64,000 bases of DNA from Sagittula stellata E-37 (GTDB lineage Bacteria > Pseudomonadota > Alphaproteobacteria > Rhodobacterales > Rhodobacteraceae). The notes under the pieces were generated by a model that did not search any database, had not been told where the DNA came from, and was given only the letters and a program-made list of their open reading frames with translations. This document shows, in pieces, positions 25,535 to 34,015 of the stretch. Each line of letters starts with the position of its first letter. Position 1 is the stretch's first letter. Where the stretch lies: positions 1 to 64,000 of the forward strand of contig NZ_CP155731.1 in NCBI RefSeq assembly GCF_039724765.1, given 5' to 3'. A program made the position numbers and the translations under genes.

Positions 25535-26787
25535 TGTGGCAGCTCGTCGATATCGAATGCGACCCCAGGCGCCGCCGGCTCGATCATTTCGGCCGAGTCG
25601 ATGCTGGTCACGTCGTTGAACTGGAAGAAGGGCGCGGTATCGGAGGGGCCCATCTGCGAGTAGTAGTTCGTGTTGATGATCTGGTGATCTTCCTTGCGGA
25701 AGCTGACCGGCCCGCCCGCAGTTTCGTATGTGAGGTTCTCGATCGCGTCGATGACGGCATCGGTCTCGGTCGAGCCCGCGGCACGGACACCCTCGAAGAT
25801 CGCCATCGCCGCACGATGCCCGGCAGCGACCTGCGCCGACGGGGACTTCTCGCCCGTCATCTCGACATAGTCATTGTAGAGCGCTTGGCTGGCGGGAATG
25901 CTGGTGAAAGGCTCGGCGTTGTAGATCCAGTGGCAGACCGACCAGATATTCGGGTGGGTGTTGCGCCCCATGGCGTTGCCGGTGATGTCGCCGTTGCCGA
26001 CTTCGCCGATGGCCTTGAACTTGTTGTAGAGACCGACCGACCGCGCCTGCTGGAAGAAGCTGATCTGCGCCGAGGCAGCGAGGCCGATGTAAAGGCCTTC
26101 CGCATCCGAGATCATCAGCTGGTTGATCTGCGTGCGGAAGTCGGTCGCGGTGCCCTGAGCGTAAATGGTATCGAGCACCTCGGGTTTTTCGCCGGGGGCG
26201 TACTTGGAAACGGCGCGACCAAAGAACAGCGCCGAGTCGCGACCGAAGTCGCCATCGGGCGCGATCGAGATCCAGGTCTTGATGTCCGGGTTCTGTTCGA
26301 TCAGCGTTCTGCCAAGCGAGCTGTATTGCGTGTAGTTGTTGGCCGTTGCGCGGAAGATGTTCCGGTTGAACAGCTCGTGCGTAATGGGCATCCCCGCTGC
26401 GGCGACGATCATCACGGCCATGTTCAGCTCGGGTGCCAGCGGCGCGAGGCCGAGAGCGGTGACAGTCTGCGAACCGCCGAGAAGCAGGTTGATGCCGTCT
26501 CCGGCCAGTTCGCGGGCAACCGCGACGGACTCGGCGCTGTTGTACTTGTCGTCACGGACGACGAGTTCGACCTCGCGACCGAGCAGACCGCCCGCCTTGT
26601 TGATCTGGTATGCCGCGACCTGCGTGCCTGCCAGCATGTTCGTTCCGACCGGCGCACCGACGCCCGACAGGGCGTAGGCAGCACCGATCCGGATTGGACC
26701 CGACTGCGCCCGCAGGTAGGTGGCATTCATTCCGAGCATGGCACCAGCGCTGGCGGCCATCCCTCTGAGAACTGTTCTTCTCTTCAT
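25531..26787 (-). CDS. livK: ABC transporter substrate-binding protein, LivK type
   Basis: Periplasmic-binding protein of 418 residues. The N-terminus KRRTVLRGMAASAGAMLGMNATYLRAQS carries paired arginines and looks like a Tat-type signal. The mature protein begins IRIGAAYALSGVGAPVGTNMLAGTQVAAYQINKAGGLLGREVELVVRDDKYN, the Peripla_BP_6 opening. It is 30-50 residues longer than amino-acid-binding LivK, in the range of the amide/urea and aromatic-acid binding branch. It follows BKACE after a spacer with a hairpin. Confidence 0.91.
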   Translation of the reverse strand: MKRRTVLRGMAASAGAMLGMNATYLRAQSGPIRIGAAYALSGVGAPVGTNMLAGTQVAAYQINKAGGLLGREVELVVRDDKYNSAESVAVARELAGDGINLLLGGSQTVTALGLAPLAPELNMAVMIVAAAGMPITHELFNRNIFRATANNYTQYSSLGRTLIEQNPDIKTWISIAPDGDFGRDSALFFGRAVSKYAPGEKPEVLDTIYAQGTATDFRTQINQLMISDAEGLYIGLAASAQISFFQQARSVGLYNKFKAIGEVGNGDITGNAMGRNTHPNIWSVCHWIYNAEPFTSIPASQALYNDYVEMTGEKSPSAQVAAGHRAAMAIFEGVRAAGSTETDAVIDAIENLTYETAGGPVSFRKEDHQIINTNYYSQMGPSDTAPFFQFNDVTSIDSAEMIEPAAPGVAFDIDELPQ

Positions 26788-26810
26788 TTTCTTTCCTCCC
26801 GGTAGATTTT

Positions 26811-26827
26811 GGACGCCATGGGCGTCC
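26811..26827 (-). repeat. Stem-loop before livK
   Basis: GGACGCC at 26811-26817 pairs with GGCGTCC at 26821-26827 around a three-base loop, in the 58-base spacer between BKACE and livK. It would form in the operon mRNA just 5' of the binding-protein cistron. Confidence 0.5.
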
Positions 26828-26845
26828 GCTGCGAAATTGCGGTGT

Positions 26846-27778
26846 TCAGAAGCCGACCCTAGATCCGCCCTTCAGCCCGAGCATCTGGCGCGCTTCCTCG
26901 GGGGTGGCGACGGTGAGGCCGAGTCCCTCGATGACTTTTCGGGCCATCTGCACCTGTTCGGCGCTGGACTTCGCCATGCGCCCGCGCCCGGCCCAGAGCG
27001 AATCCTCAAGACCCACGCGGACGTTGCCCCCCATTGCCGCGGCCTGCGCGACGATGCGAAGCTGGCTGCTGCCGGCGCCCAGAACCGACCAGCGATAGTC
27101 GTCCCCGAAGAGACGGTCGGCGGTGCGCTTCATGTGCGAGACATCCTCGGGATGCGTCCCGATCCCGCCCAGGATGCCAAAGACCGACTGGACGAAGTAC
27201 GGCGGCTTGACGAGGCCGCGGTCGACGAAATGCGCAAGGTTGTAGAGATGCGCAATGTCGTAGCACTCGAACTCGAACCGCGTGTCGTTGGCGTATCCCT
27301 TGGACAGGATGTATTCGATGTCCTTGAAGGTATTGCGGAAAACCACGTCGCGGGTGGCTTCAAGGTGTTCTTTTTCCCATGCGAACTTGAATTCGGGATA
27401 CTTGTCCGCGAGGGGAAACAGGCCGAAGTTGATCGACCCCATGTTCAACGAGGCAACCTCGGGGCCCAGTTCGGCAGCGGGACGCACCCGCTCTTCCAGC
27501 TTCATGTGAGGCGATCCGCCCGAGGTCAGGTTGATGACGGCGTCGGTCGCCTGCTTCAGTCGCGGCAGGAACCGCATGAAGCCCTCGATGGACTGGTCGG
27601 GACGGCCGTCTTCGGGATTGCGGGCATGAAGGTGCAGGATCGATGCCCCGGCCTCCGCCGCACCAAGGGCGTCCGCGACGATCTCGTCGGGCGTGATCGG
27701 CAAATGCTCCGACATGGTCGGTGTATGTATGCCGCCCGTAACGGCACACGTGATGATGACGGGATCTGTCTTCGCCAT
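26846..27778 (-). CDS. Beta-keto acid cleavage enzyme (BKACE, DUF849)
   Basis: TIM-barrel enzyme of 310 residues that in known members condenses a beta-keto acid with acetyl-CoA and releases acetoacetate plus a new CoA thioester. Zinc-ligand pair H49/H51 is in HLHARNPEDGRP; R254 and E258 in VRVGLEDSLW have the same spacing as the conserved Arg/Glu pair of the family. N-terminal ITCAVTGG is also characteristic. The dehydrogenase gene 22 bases upstream is a natural source of its beta-keto substrate. The family is large and side-chain specificity cannot be read from the sequence. Confidence 0.9.
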   Translation of the reverse strand: MAKTDPVIITCAVTGGIHTPTMSEHLPITPDEIVADALGAAEAGASILHLHARNPEDGRPDQSIEGFMRFLPRLKQATDAVINLTSGGSPHMKLEERVRPAAELGPEVASLNMGSINFGLFPLADKYPEFKFAWEKEHLEATRDVVFRNTFKDIEYILSKGYANDTRFEFECYDIAHLYNLAHFVDRGLVKPPYFVQSVFGILGGIGTHPEDVSHMKRTADRLFGDDYRWSVLGAGSSQLRIVAQAAAMGGNVRVGLEDSLWAGRGRMAKSSAEQVQMARKVIEGLGLTVATPEEARQMLGLKGGSRVGF

Positions 27779-27800
27779 TAGGAAGTCCTGATATTAAGAG

Positions 27801-28733
27801 TTAATTCTGGCCGTGCCGAAAAGCGGCGTGGGCCATCAGCTTGCGGTCCCGCCACATCTGGCGCGCGCGAAGGTCTTTCTCGGGCACACGGGCACGCCGG
27901 CCTGCCTCGACCGTGTCGAGCACCGCGCCTGTCCAGTCGGCGCTGTAGCGCATCGTGTCAGCCAGGCGCATGAACATGCCCTGATAGCGGGTCACGTAGT
28001 CGCGCACACCACCCGGCGCATTCAAATCGATGGTCTCGAACGGCCCCATGAAAGACCAGCGCGGCGCCAGCCCGTCGCTCATGCAGGCGTCCACCGCCTC
28101 GACCGAGGCATAGCCGCCATCGACGAGACGGAAGGCCTCGTCCAGAACGGCGGTCTGCAGTCGGTTCAGAAGAAATCCGTCGATCTCGCGTTCGACGCGC
28201 ACCGGTGTCTGGCCGATCTCGGCCATGAGGCTCTCGGCGCGCGCCACGGTCTCGGGCGCGGTCCAGGGCGACGGCACCAGTTCGACGAGGGGAATGAGGT
28301 GCGGCGGATTGACGGGATGCGCCACGATGCAGCGGGCACGCCCGGTCAGGCCTTCGGTGATTGCCGACGGCAGGAGTGCCGAGGTCGAACTGGCAAGAAC
28401 GGCGTCCTGCGGGGCCAGCCGGTCCAGGTCGGAGAAGAGGCGCTGTTTCACGTCCAGCTGCTCCGGGGCGTTCTCCTGAATGTAGTCGGCATCAGCCACT
28501 GCCTCTTCGAGGCTGTCGGCAATCGTAATCGCTTCAAGCGTGGACTCCGGAGACATGTCTCCGAGCAGTCCGTGCTGTGCGAGATCCGGCAGCATCGCGG
28601 CGATATAGTCGTGCGCTTCGGCGGCGGCTCCGGCGGCGGGATCCCATAGGCGCACCCGATGCCCGGCCCGGGCAAAGCACACAGCCCAGCCGCGGCCGAC
28701 GAACCCCGAACCGATGATTGAAATCTCCCCCAC
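27801..28733 (-). CDS. 3-hydroxyacyl-CoA dehydrogenase family protein (carnitine/gulonate dehydrogenase-like)
   Basis: NAD-dependent dehydrogenase of 310 residues. The Rossmann motif GSGFVGRGWAVCFARAGH is followed by ASSTSALLPS and the catalytic-His region IVAHPVNPPHLIPLVELVPS. The proline-rich HPVNPPHLIPLVE version is that of free-acid enzymes (L-carnitine dehydrogenase, L-gulonate 3-dehydrogenase) rather than CoA-ester enzymes. Paired with BKACE it recalls carnitine breakdown, where dehydrogenation to a beta-keto acid precedes acetyl-CoA-dependent cleavage. First gene of the long operon. Confidence 0.88.
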   Translation of the reverse strand: MGEISIIGSGFVGRGWAVCFARAGHRVRLWDPAAGAAAEAHDYIAAMLPDLAQHGLLGDMSPESTLEAITIADSLEEAVADADYIQENAPEQLDVKQRLFSDLDRLAPQDAVLASSTSALLPSAITEGLTGRARCIVAHPVNPPHLIPLVELVPSPWTAPETVARAESLMAEIGQTPVRVEREIDGFLLNRLQTAVLDEAFRLVDGGYASVEAVDACMSDGLAPRWSFMGPFETIDLNAPGGVRDYVTRYQGMFMRLADTMRYSADWTGAVLDTVEAGRRARVPEKDLRARQMWRDRKLMAHAAFRHGQN

Positions 28734-28771
28734 CAGTCAGCCCTCCCAAGCTAATTTCTGGCCTCTCCTGG

Positions 28772-28827
28772 CGGCAACGTTGCCGAGATCACCCAGACAG
28801 TCAATAAAATTCGTGATCTGTGATCTC
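28772..28827. promoter_or_regulatory. Palindromes in the dehydrogenase/GntR divergent promoter
   Basis: A perfect 14-base palindrome (CGGCAACGTTGCCG, 28772-28785) is followed by GAGATCAC (28785-28792), whose inverted copy GTGATCTC lies at 28820-28827. GTGATCT is also directly repeated at 28813-28819 and 28820-28826. These are candidate operators for the adjacent FCD-type GntR regulator. Confidence 0.45.
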
Positions 28828-28898
28828 AATTTGCCCTGGACGAACTTTGTGCTATCGCTGGAGCCGAAATGCTCTTTAATGAGAAAAAGTGGGGGGAC

Positions 28899-29645
28899 AT
28901 GAAGGCTGACCTTGGCCAGATAGAAACGCTGACCATGCAAACGCAGGTTTACCTGCGTCTGCGCGAAGCGTTGTTCACCGGGCACTTTTCGCCGGGCGAA
29001 AGCCTCACGATCCGAAACCTCGCGGAAACGCTGGGCGTAAGCCCGATGCCGGTTCGTGAAGCCCTGCAACGGCTTGTCGCGGAACGCGCGCTTGTGCAGA
29101 TGCCCAACCGCACGTTCCGTGTCAGCCCGTTCACGCCCAAGATGTTCCGGGAGTTGATGCGCGTACGTATGTCCGTCGAGGGTTTGGCCGCCGATCAGGC
29201 TGCGCGGAACATGACGCCGGAGGTGCTCGAACGATTGCGCGAGATCAATCAAGACATGATTCGCGGTGTCGAGATCGACGACGCGACCATGATCATGAAC
29301 GCGAACCGTGAGTTCCACTTCAAACTCTACGATGCTGCGGGGATGCCGCAACTGATGGACATCATCAACGGTGTCTGGCTGCGCGCGGGCCCCTATCTGA
29401 TGAACGCTCATCGGAAGCTGGCCGACCCGCTGCCCTTCTATCGCGCGGGCACATCCTTCCACGAGCGTTTCCTCGCCGCAGCGGAGAAGCATGAGCCGAA
29501 GGCGGCGGCCCGTGCGATCGCCTGCGACATCTGGCATTCGGCGCGCCACTTCCGCTTCAATATGGAGCTTGTGAACGCTGCAGAGAAAACCGCAAAGACA
29601 CGAGCCAAACGGGCTTCGAAACCGACAGAAGAGGACGGGAAATGA
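28899..29645 (+). CDS. GntR-family (FCD) transcriptional regulator
   Basis: FadR-type regulator of 248 residues. The winged helix reads LREALFTGHFSPGESLTIRNLAETLGVSPMPVREALQRLVAERAL; the FCD domain has EGLAADQAARNMTPEVLERLREIN and the metal-site pattern NREFHFKLYDAAG with a later FHERFLAAAEKH. The C-terminus is lysine/arginine-rich. I choose the ATG at 28899 because GGGGGG stands just before it; an ATG at 28869 would add ten residues. Divergent from the BKACE/liv operon, which it probably controls, and overlapped at its 3' end with an SDR. Confidence 0.87.
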   Translation: MKADLGQIETLTMQTQVYLRLREALFTGHFSPGESLTIRNLAETLGVSPMPVREALQRLVAERALVQMPNRTFRVSPFTPKMFRELMRVRMSVEGLAADQAARNMTPEVLERLREINQDMIRGVEIDDATMIMNANREFHFKLYDAAGMPQLMDIINGVWLRAGPYLMNAHRKLADPLPFYRAGTSFHERFLAAAEKHEPKAAARAIACDIWHSARHFRFNMELVNAAEKTAKTRAKRASKPTEEDGK

Positions 29646-30439
29646 CCCTGGACCTGACCGGCAAGACTGCAATCATCACTGCCGGCGCCGGCGGCATCGG
29701 TCTCAGCATCGCCCGCCGTTTTGCGGATCTTGGTGCCAGCCTGTGTATCTGTGACATCTCGGAGGAGGCTCTGGACGAGGCGCGGGCCGTCTTGCCGGGG
29801 GCGCTCGCGATTCGTGCCGATGTCGCGCGTTCTGAGGACATTGCTGCCCTTTACGAGGCTTTCGGGACGCGCCATGAGACGCTCGACATCCTTGTGAACA
29901 ATGCCGGCATATCAGGCCCGAACAAGCCGATGGACGAGATTACCGACGACGAATGGGCGCAGACCATGGGGGTCAATGTCACGGCCGCCTTCTACGCCAC
30001 ACGCGCCGCCGTGCCATTCTTCCGCGCCGCCAGTTCGGGCTGTGTGATCAACATGGGTTCGGTCGCCGGTCGGGTCGGTATGCCCCTGCGCCTCCCCTAC
30101 TCGGTCTCGAAATTCGCGATCCGAGGTCTCACCGAGACACTGGCCATCGAATTGGGAGAGTTCGGCATTCGGGTGAACTCCATCCTTCCGGGGCTGGTCA
30201 ACGGTCCGCGCGGACGCAGGGTCATCGCCGAGCAGGCCGCGTCGCGCGGAATGCAGCCCGAAGCCTATGCCGAGATGTTCCTCCACAATATCTCGATGCA
30301 CTCGATGGTCGAGATGGACGAGATCGCCGACATGGCCGCATTCCTGGCCTCGGATCTCGCCCCCCACGTGTCGGGGCAATCCATAGGGGTCTGCGGCAAT
30401 TTCGAGAGCTACCGGGCGCCGCTTGTGATGGCCTCCTGA
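29642..30439 (+). CDS. Short-chain dehydrogenase/reductase (SDR)
   Basis: SDR of 265 residues with NNAG at 86-89 and catalytic S140, Y153 and K157 (YSVSK). The cofactor loop reads TAGAGGIG at 13-20, so the first glycine of the usual TGxxxGxG is alanine, although the later two glycines are kept. D38 after beta-2 points to NAD. The start overlaps the GntR stop by four bases. The function is unknown but it belongs with the divergent BKACE pathway. Confidence 0.86.
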   Translation: MTLDLTGKTAIITAGAGGIGLSIARRFADLGASLCICDISEEALDEARAVLPGALAIRADVARSEDIAALYEAFGTRHETLDILVNNAGISGPNKPMDEITDDEWAQTMGVNVTAAFYATRAAVPFFRAASSGCVINMGSVAGRVGMPLRLPYSVSKFAIRGLTETLAIELGEFGIRVNSILPGLVNGPRGRRVIAEQAASRGMQPEAYAEMFLHNISMHSMVEMDEIADMAAFLASDLAPHVSGQSIGVCGNFESYRAPLVMAS

Positions 30440-30459
30440 TCTGCTCCCATGCGCAGACT

Positions 30460-30716
30460 GCACACCGGCAGCGGTTCATCCTGCACGAGAACGACATCAC
30501 GCGCGGCCTGCCCGGAAAGTACGTCGACAGTTGTGAATTTGCAGATGGCCGGCTGGATCTCCGCTGGATAGGCATTGCGCTGCCCTACCGGGTTTTCGAC
30601 ATGGATCAGCGCGTCACGGCATGCCGCGATCACCGACAACAAGCATCTGGGCGCGTTGCTGAAGCACATCAAGGCCGAATAGGACAAGGCCCCGCCGAAG
30701 AAGAAATGCGCAGGTA
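30460..30716 (+). pseudogene. ISNCY-like transposase C-terminal remnant (frameshifted)
   Basis: Translation gives FILHENDITRGLPGKYVD, CEFADGRLDLRW and LPYRVFDMDQRVT in one frame; after a frameshift near 30625 the neighbouring frame continues AAITDNKHLGALLKHIKAE, hits an in-frame stop, and resumes DKAPPKKK. This resembles the C-terminal end of ISNCY-family transposases. No N-terminal part or terminal inverted repeats can be seen. The rest of the spacer 30440-30913 shows no gene I can support. Confidence 0.55.
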
Positions 30717-30913
30717 GACAACACACGATTTACGTACTTTCGGTCCGCCGAAGCACAGGTTGGAATACCCTCGCCGACTGCAAGCGCAAGGCGCGCGCAG
30801 CCGCTCAGGGCTCTGACAAATGAGGTCTCCGCCCTGGTTCGCGCGCCTTCGAAGTGAAATCCCCTTCGGAAAACAGCGAGTTATCTTGGGGGGCGATGAT
30901 GCAGAATGAAATG

Positions 30914-31909
30914 CTATCCGTTCTTCAGGCGTGTTTCATGAGGGCTTTCGCCGTATCTGCGTTTGTATTCGACCGAAAAACGCCCGCAGTGGGCGATCCC
31001 GACATGCTCGCAGATATCGCCGATACTACCCATGTCAGACCCGGTCTTCAGCATGGCATGGGCCTCGCGCAGGCGCGCGTCACGCAGGTATTGCATCGGA
31101 GTCATGCCCAGCTCTGCCTTGAAGCTCAATTGCAGCGAGCGGGGTGAAATCCCCAACGCATCCGCGATGTCACCCACAGTCATCGCGGCGCCGAGATTTC
31201 GGTGGATGTACTGCATGGCCCGCCGCACATAGAGGTTCCCGGCCCGGTCGATGTCTTTCGTCAGCGGCCCGCTGAGATCGCTCGGCTGGCACAGCAGGAA
31301 CCCTTCGATCAATTGCTCCTCGACCAGCGCCTGGGTGTGCAGATTGCCTTTGGCATAGATCGCTTCTTTCTCAGCGAGTGAGAAGCAGGTGCGCAGTTTG
31401 TGGACCCACTTATCGACCTCGGGCACGCGTTGATCGACCGCCGTTCGAAACGTCACCGGACCGGACAGCGCCCGCCCGATCAGGCGTTCGGCGACCCGGT
31501 TCAACTGCTGCGCGTCGATCTGCAGCAGCAGTTGCGAACAGCCCTCTCGCCATCGCATCGACGCATTACGATGCGGGTTCAGCACGCTGCCCAGACCGGG
31601 GCCGGTTTCCACGTCTCCCGCGGAATTGTCGATCCAAGCCTGCCCTTTCAATGGGATCTGCACCAGGTAAAACGACCCAAGCTCGCCCGGTTCGATTTCG
31701 ACATCGGCGCCGTACTGGATGTAGTTGAGCGAGGTCGCTTGCCCTTCGGCCCGGTTGTGCACCGCATCGAACCGCCCTGACCGGGACACCCGGTTCAGCC
31801 GATGATCGCAGAACTTGGCCGCGACGACGGCCCGCGCCTCGTCCAGATCGTCGGACTGGAACAGGCGGTTTCGTTCCAAGGGCAAAGCTGTGGTCGCAGG
31901 TCTCATCAT
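30914..31909 (-). CDS. AraC-family transcriptional regulator (cupin-type N-terminus)
   Basis: Regulator of 331 residues. The N-terminal part resembles the AraC_binding_2 sensor of XylS/FeaR-like proteins (YIQYGADVEIEPGELGSFYLVQIPLKGQAWIDNS). The C-terminal 100 residues hold two helix-turn-helix motifs (MTVGDIADALGISPRSLQLSFKAELGMTPMQYLRDARLREAH and IGDICEHVGIAHCGRFSVEYKRRYG). Two adjacent ATGs are possible at 31909 and 31906, with GGAGAG upstream; a longer frame from 32056 has no such site. It is divergent from the cupin/monooxygenase operon, the obvious target. Confidence 0.86.
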   Translation of the reverse strand: MMRPATTALPLERNRLFQSDDLDEARAVVAAKFCDHRLNRVSRSGRFDAVHNRAEGQATSLNYIQYGADVEIEPGELGSFYLVQIPLKGQAWIDNSAGDVETGPGLGSVLNPHRNASMRWREGCSQLLLQIDAQQLNRVAERLIGRALSGPVTFRTAVDQRVPEVDKWVHKLRTCFSLAEKEAIYAKGNLHTQALVEEQLIEGFLLCQPSDLSGPLTKDIDRAGNLYVRRAMQYIHRNLGAAMTVGDIADALGISPRSLQLSFKAELGMTPMQYLRDARLREAHAMLKTGSDMGSIGDICEHVGIAHCGRFSVEYKRRYGESPHETRLKNG

Positions 31910-32050
31910 GCGGGCCCCTCTCCAAGCCCCACAATAGCACAGTTTTTCCCTGCGCGACGGCTGCCTGCAGATTGGATTCGCTTTCTGGATAACGGGATCT
32001 GCCGCGCCTCCGGTAACATCCAAGCCACCAGCGAACAGGGAGTAACAAAA

Positions 32051-32515
32051 ATGCACACTGGAGAAGGCGTCACCGGATCAGCCAATGGACTGGACGGAAC
32101 CGCATGGAATGTCGTCGGGCACATCTATACGCCCAAGCTTTGGTCGGACAACGCGTTCATCTGGCACGCGGTCGTTCCGGCCGAAACCTTCGTGCCGCCG
32201 CACGTTCATCCGACTCAGGATGAATGGATCTACATGCTCGAAGGGGAACTTGAGGTCGAATTCGGCTTCGAAACCGGCGATGTGACAATTCACAAGGCCG
32301 GACCCGGAGACACGATCCGGATGCCCATGGGCAAGGCGCATGGCATCTTCAATCGCTCGGGCGCGGAGGCGACCTGCGTGTTTGGCGTCGCGCCATCGCG
32401 CAAGCTCTTCGAGTTGTTCGGCGAGCTGGACGGCGTCACGGACCCGGCGGAACTGGTGCGCCTGTCGGCCCTGCGCGAGGTGGATTTCCTGCCGCCCCCG
32501 TCCGACGCCGGATAA
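32051..32515 (+). CDS. Cupin-domain protein
   Basis: Small single-cupin protein of 154 residues. The metal-binding motif PPHVHPTQDEWIYMLEGELEVEFG supplies two His and a Glu, and the second cupin motif lies at GDTIRMPMGKAHGIFNRSG. No signal peptide. It stands 12 bases upstream of an FAD monooxygenase gene, so it may be a small metal-dependent enzyme (dioxygenase or isomerase) or a sensor in the same pathway. No specific activity can be assigned. Confidence 0.85.
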   Translation: MHTGEGVTGSANGLDGTAWNVVGHIYTPKLWSDNAFIWHAVVPAETFVPPHVHPTQDEWIYMLEGELEVEFGFETGDVTIHKAGPGDTIRMPMGKAHGIFNRSGAEATCVFGVAPSRKLFELFGELDGVTDPAELVRLSALREVDFLPPPSDAG

Positions 32516-32527
32516 GGAGGCAGACCA

Positions 32528-34015
32528 ATGGTTAAACGCAAAACTGTCGCCGTCATCGGCGGCGGGGTCTCTGGGCTGGCCGCCGCAAAGGCTTTTGACG
32601 AGCGTGGCCACCGGGTCTTCGGTTTCGAACGCAGCCACGACTTCGGAGGTGTGTGGGAGCTGTCGCGCTCTTACCCCGGCGTCCAGACCCAAAGCCCCAA
32701 GGACCTTTATCGCTATACCGATCTGGCCATGCCGGTCGACTATGCCCAATGGCCAAAGGGGCCGCAGGTGCATGCCTATCTGCATTCCTATGCGGACAAG
32801 CACAAACTGGGGCGTCTATTTCAGCTCAACACGGATGTGGTGGGGATGGAGCGGCGCGCCGATGGGCAACCGGGCTGGACCCTGACGCTGGAAACCGCCG
32901 GGCGCAGGCGTCAGCAGGATTTCGATTTCGTCGCGCTGTGCACCGGTCAGTTTTCCTACAAGAACGTCATCACCCACCCCGGGCAGGACGCGTTTGTCGC
33001 GCAGGGCGGACAGGTGATGCATTCGTCGGAATACACCGATCCGGAGATCGCGCGGGGTAAGCACGTGGTGGTTCTGGGCGGCTCGAAATCCGCCACCGAC
33101 ATCGCGGTCAACGCGGTGCAGAACGGCGCGAAACAGGTGACGATGGTCTATCGCCAGAACGTCTGGCGCATCCCCTATTTCGTCGGCGGCATCAACTTCA
33201 AGCGGTTGCTCTACATGCGCGCGCAGGAGGCGCAGTTCAACAGCTGGGATCGCGGGCCGGTCAAGCGGGCGCTGGCGGCGATCACCAAGCCGCTGGTCTG
33301 GGCCAACTTCCGCGGTCTCGAAACCATGCTGAAGCTACAACTGGGGCTTAAGAAATGGAACATGGTCCCCGACACGCCGATCGAGAAAGAGGCGTCTTGT
33401 TCCCTGCCCCTCGTCACGCCGGGACTGTTCGAGGCTCTGAAGGCCGGCAAGCTCAAGCTGATTCAGGGCAGCTATGACCGGTATGTCGGCGACAGCATCC
33501 TCATGACGACCGGCGAAAAGGTCCGCTGCGATGTCTCGGTCCTGGCGGTGGGCTGGAAGTTGGGCGTTCCGGTCCTGCCCGAAGAATACCGCGCCAAGCT
33601 GGTCGAGCCGGACGGTCAATACAAGACCTATCGTCTGTCGGTGAACCCGGACTTGCCGGACATGGGCTTTGTCGGCTTCAACTCCAGCTTCTGCACGGTT
33701 CTGTCGGCAGAGATGATCGCCAACTGGCTGGTGCGCTATGCCGACGGGCAGCTAACCAACCAACCGACCGAAGCCGAGATGCGCGAGAACATCGACATGA
33801 TGCTGAACTGGCGGCGCACGGAACGCCCGGCGGCGCAGGTCTATGGCGGATTGTGCTCGGCGCCCTTCCACTTCAAGCATTTCGACGAGTTGCTTGCAGA
33901 TATGGGCGCAAAGAAAAGCAAACGGTCCAACCCGCTGGCCGAACAGTTTTCGTATCCCGACGCGGATGCTTATGGCGCCTTCCTTGCCTCTACACCCCAA
34001 TACCGCGCCGGATAA
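32528..34015 (+). CDS. FAD-dependent monooxygenase (group B, FMO/Baeyer-Villiger type)
   Basis: Flavoprotein monooxygenase of 495 residues. FAD site GGGVSGLAAAKAFDERGH is near the N-terminus; a second Rossmann motif for NADPH reads VLGGSKSATDIAVNA. Between them GGQVMHSSEY matches the FMO identifying motif except that the leading Phe is Gln. N-terminal FGGVWELSRSYPGVQTQSPK resembles class B oxygenases acting on ketones, amines or sulfides. It is longer than plant YUCCA enzymes. A ribosome site AAGGAGG is just upstream. Substrate unknown; linked to the AraC/cupin module. Confidence 0.84.
   Translation: MVKRKTVAVIGGGVSGLAAAKAFDERGHRVFGFERSHDFGGVWELSRSYPGVQTQSPKDLYRYTDLAMPVDYAQWPKGPQVHAYLHSYADKHKLGRLFQLNTDVVGMERRADGQPGWTLTLETAGRRRQQDFDFVALCTGQFSYKNVITHPGQDAFVAQGGQVMHSSEYTDPEIARGKHVVVLGGSKSATDIAVNAVQNGAKQVTMVYRQNVWRIPYFVGGINFKRLLYMRAQEAQFNSWDRGPVKRALAAITKPLVWANFRGLETMLKLQLGLKKWNMVPDTPIEKEASCSLPLVTPGLFEALKAGKLKLIQGSYDRYVGDSILMTTGEKVRCDVSVLAVGWKLGVPVLPEEYRAKLVEPDGQYKTYRLSVNPDLPDMGFVGFNSSFCTVLSAEMIANWLVRYADGQLTNQPTEAEMRENIDMMLNWRRTERPAAQVYGGLCSAPFHFKHFDELLADMGAKKSKRSNPLAEQFSYPDADAYGAFLASTPQYRAG

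Noticed and set aside
27801-28733. L-carnitine dehydrogenase as a firm call
   Set aside because: The HPVNPP motif is shared with gulonate dehydrogenases, and the rest of the operon (SDR, enol-lactonase-like hydrolase, Liv importer) does not match known carnitine operons.
32528-34015. YUCCA-type indole-3-pyruvate monooxygenase making IAA
   Set aside because: The protein is about 80 residues longer than YUCCA enzymes, the FMO motif departs from consensus, and the adjacent cupin/AraC genes give no support; kept only as a remote possibility.
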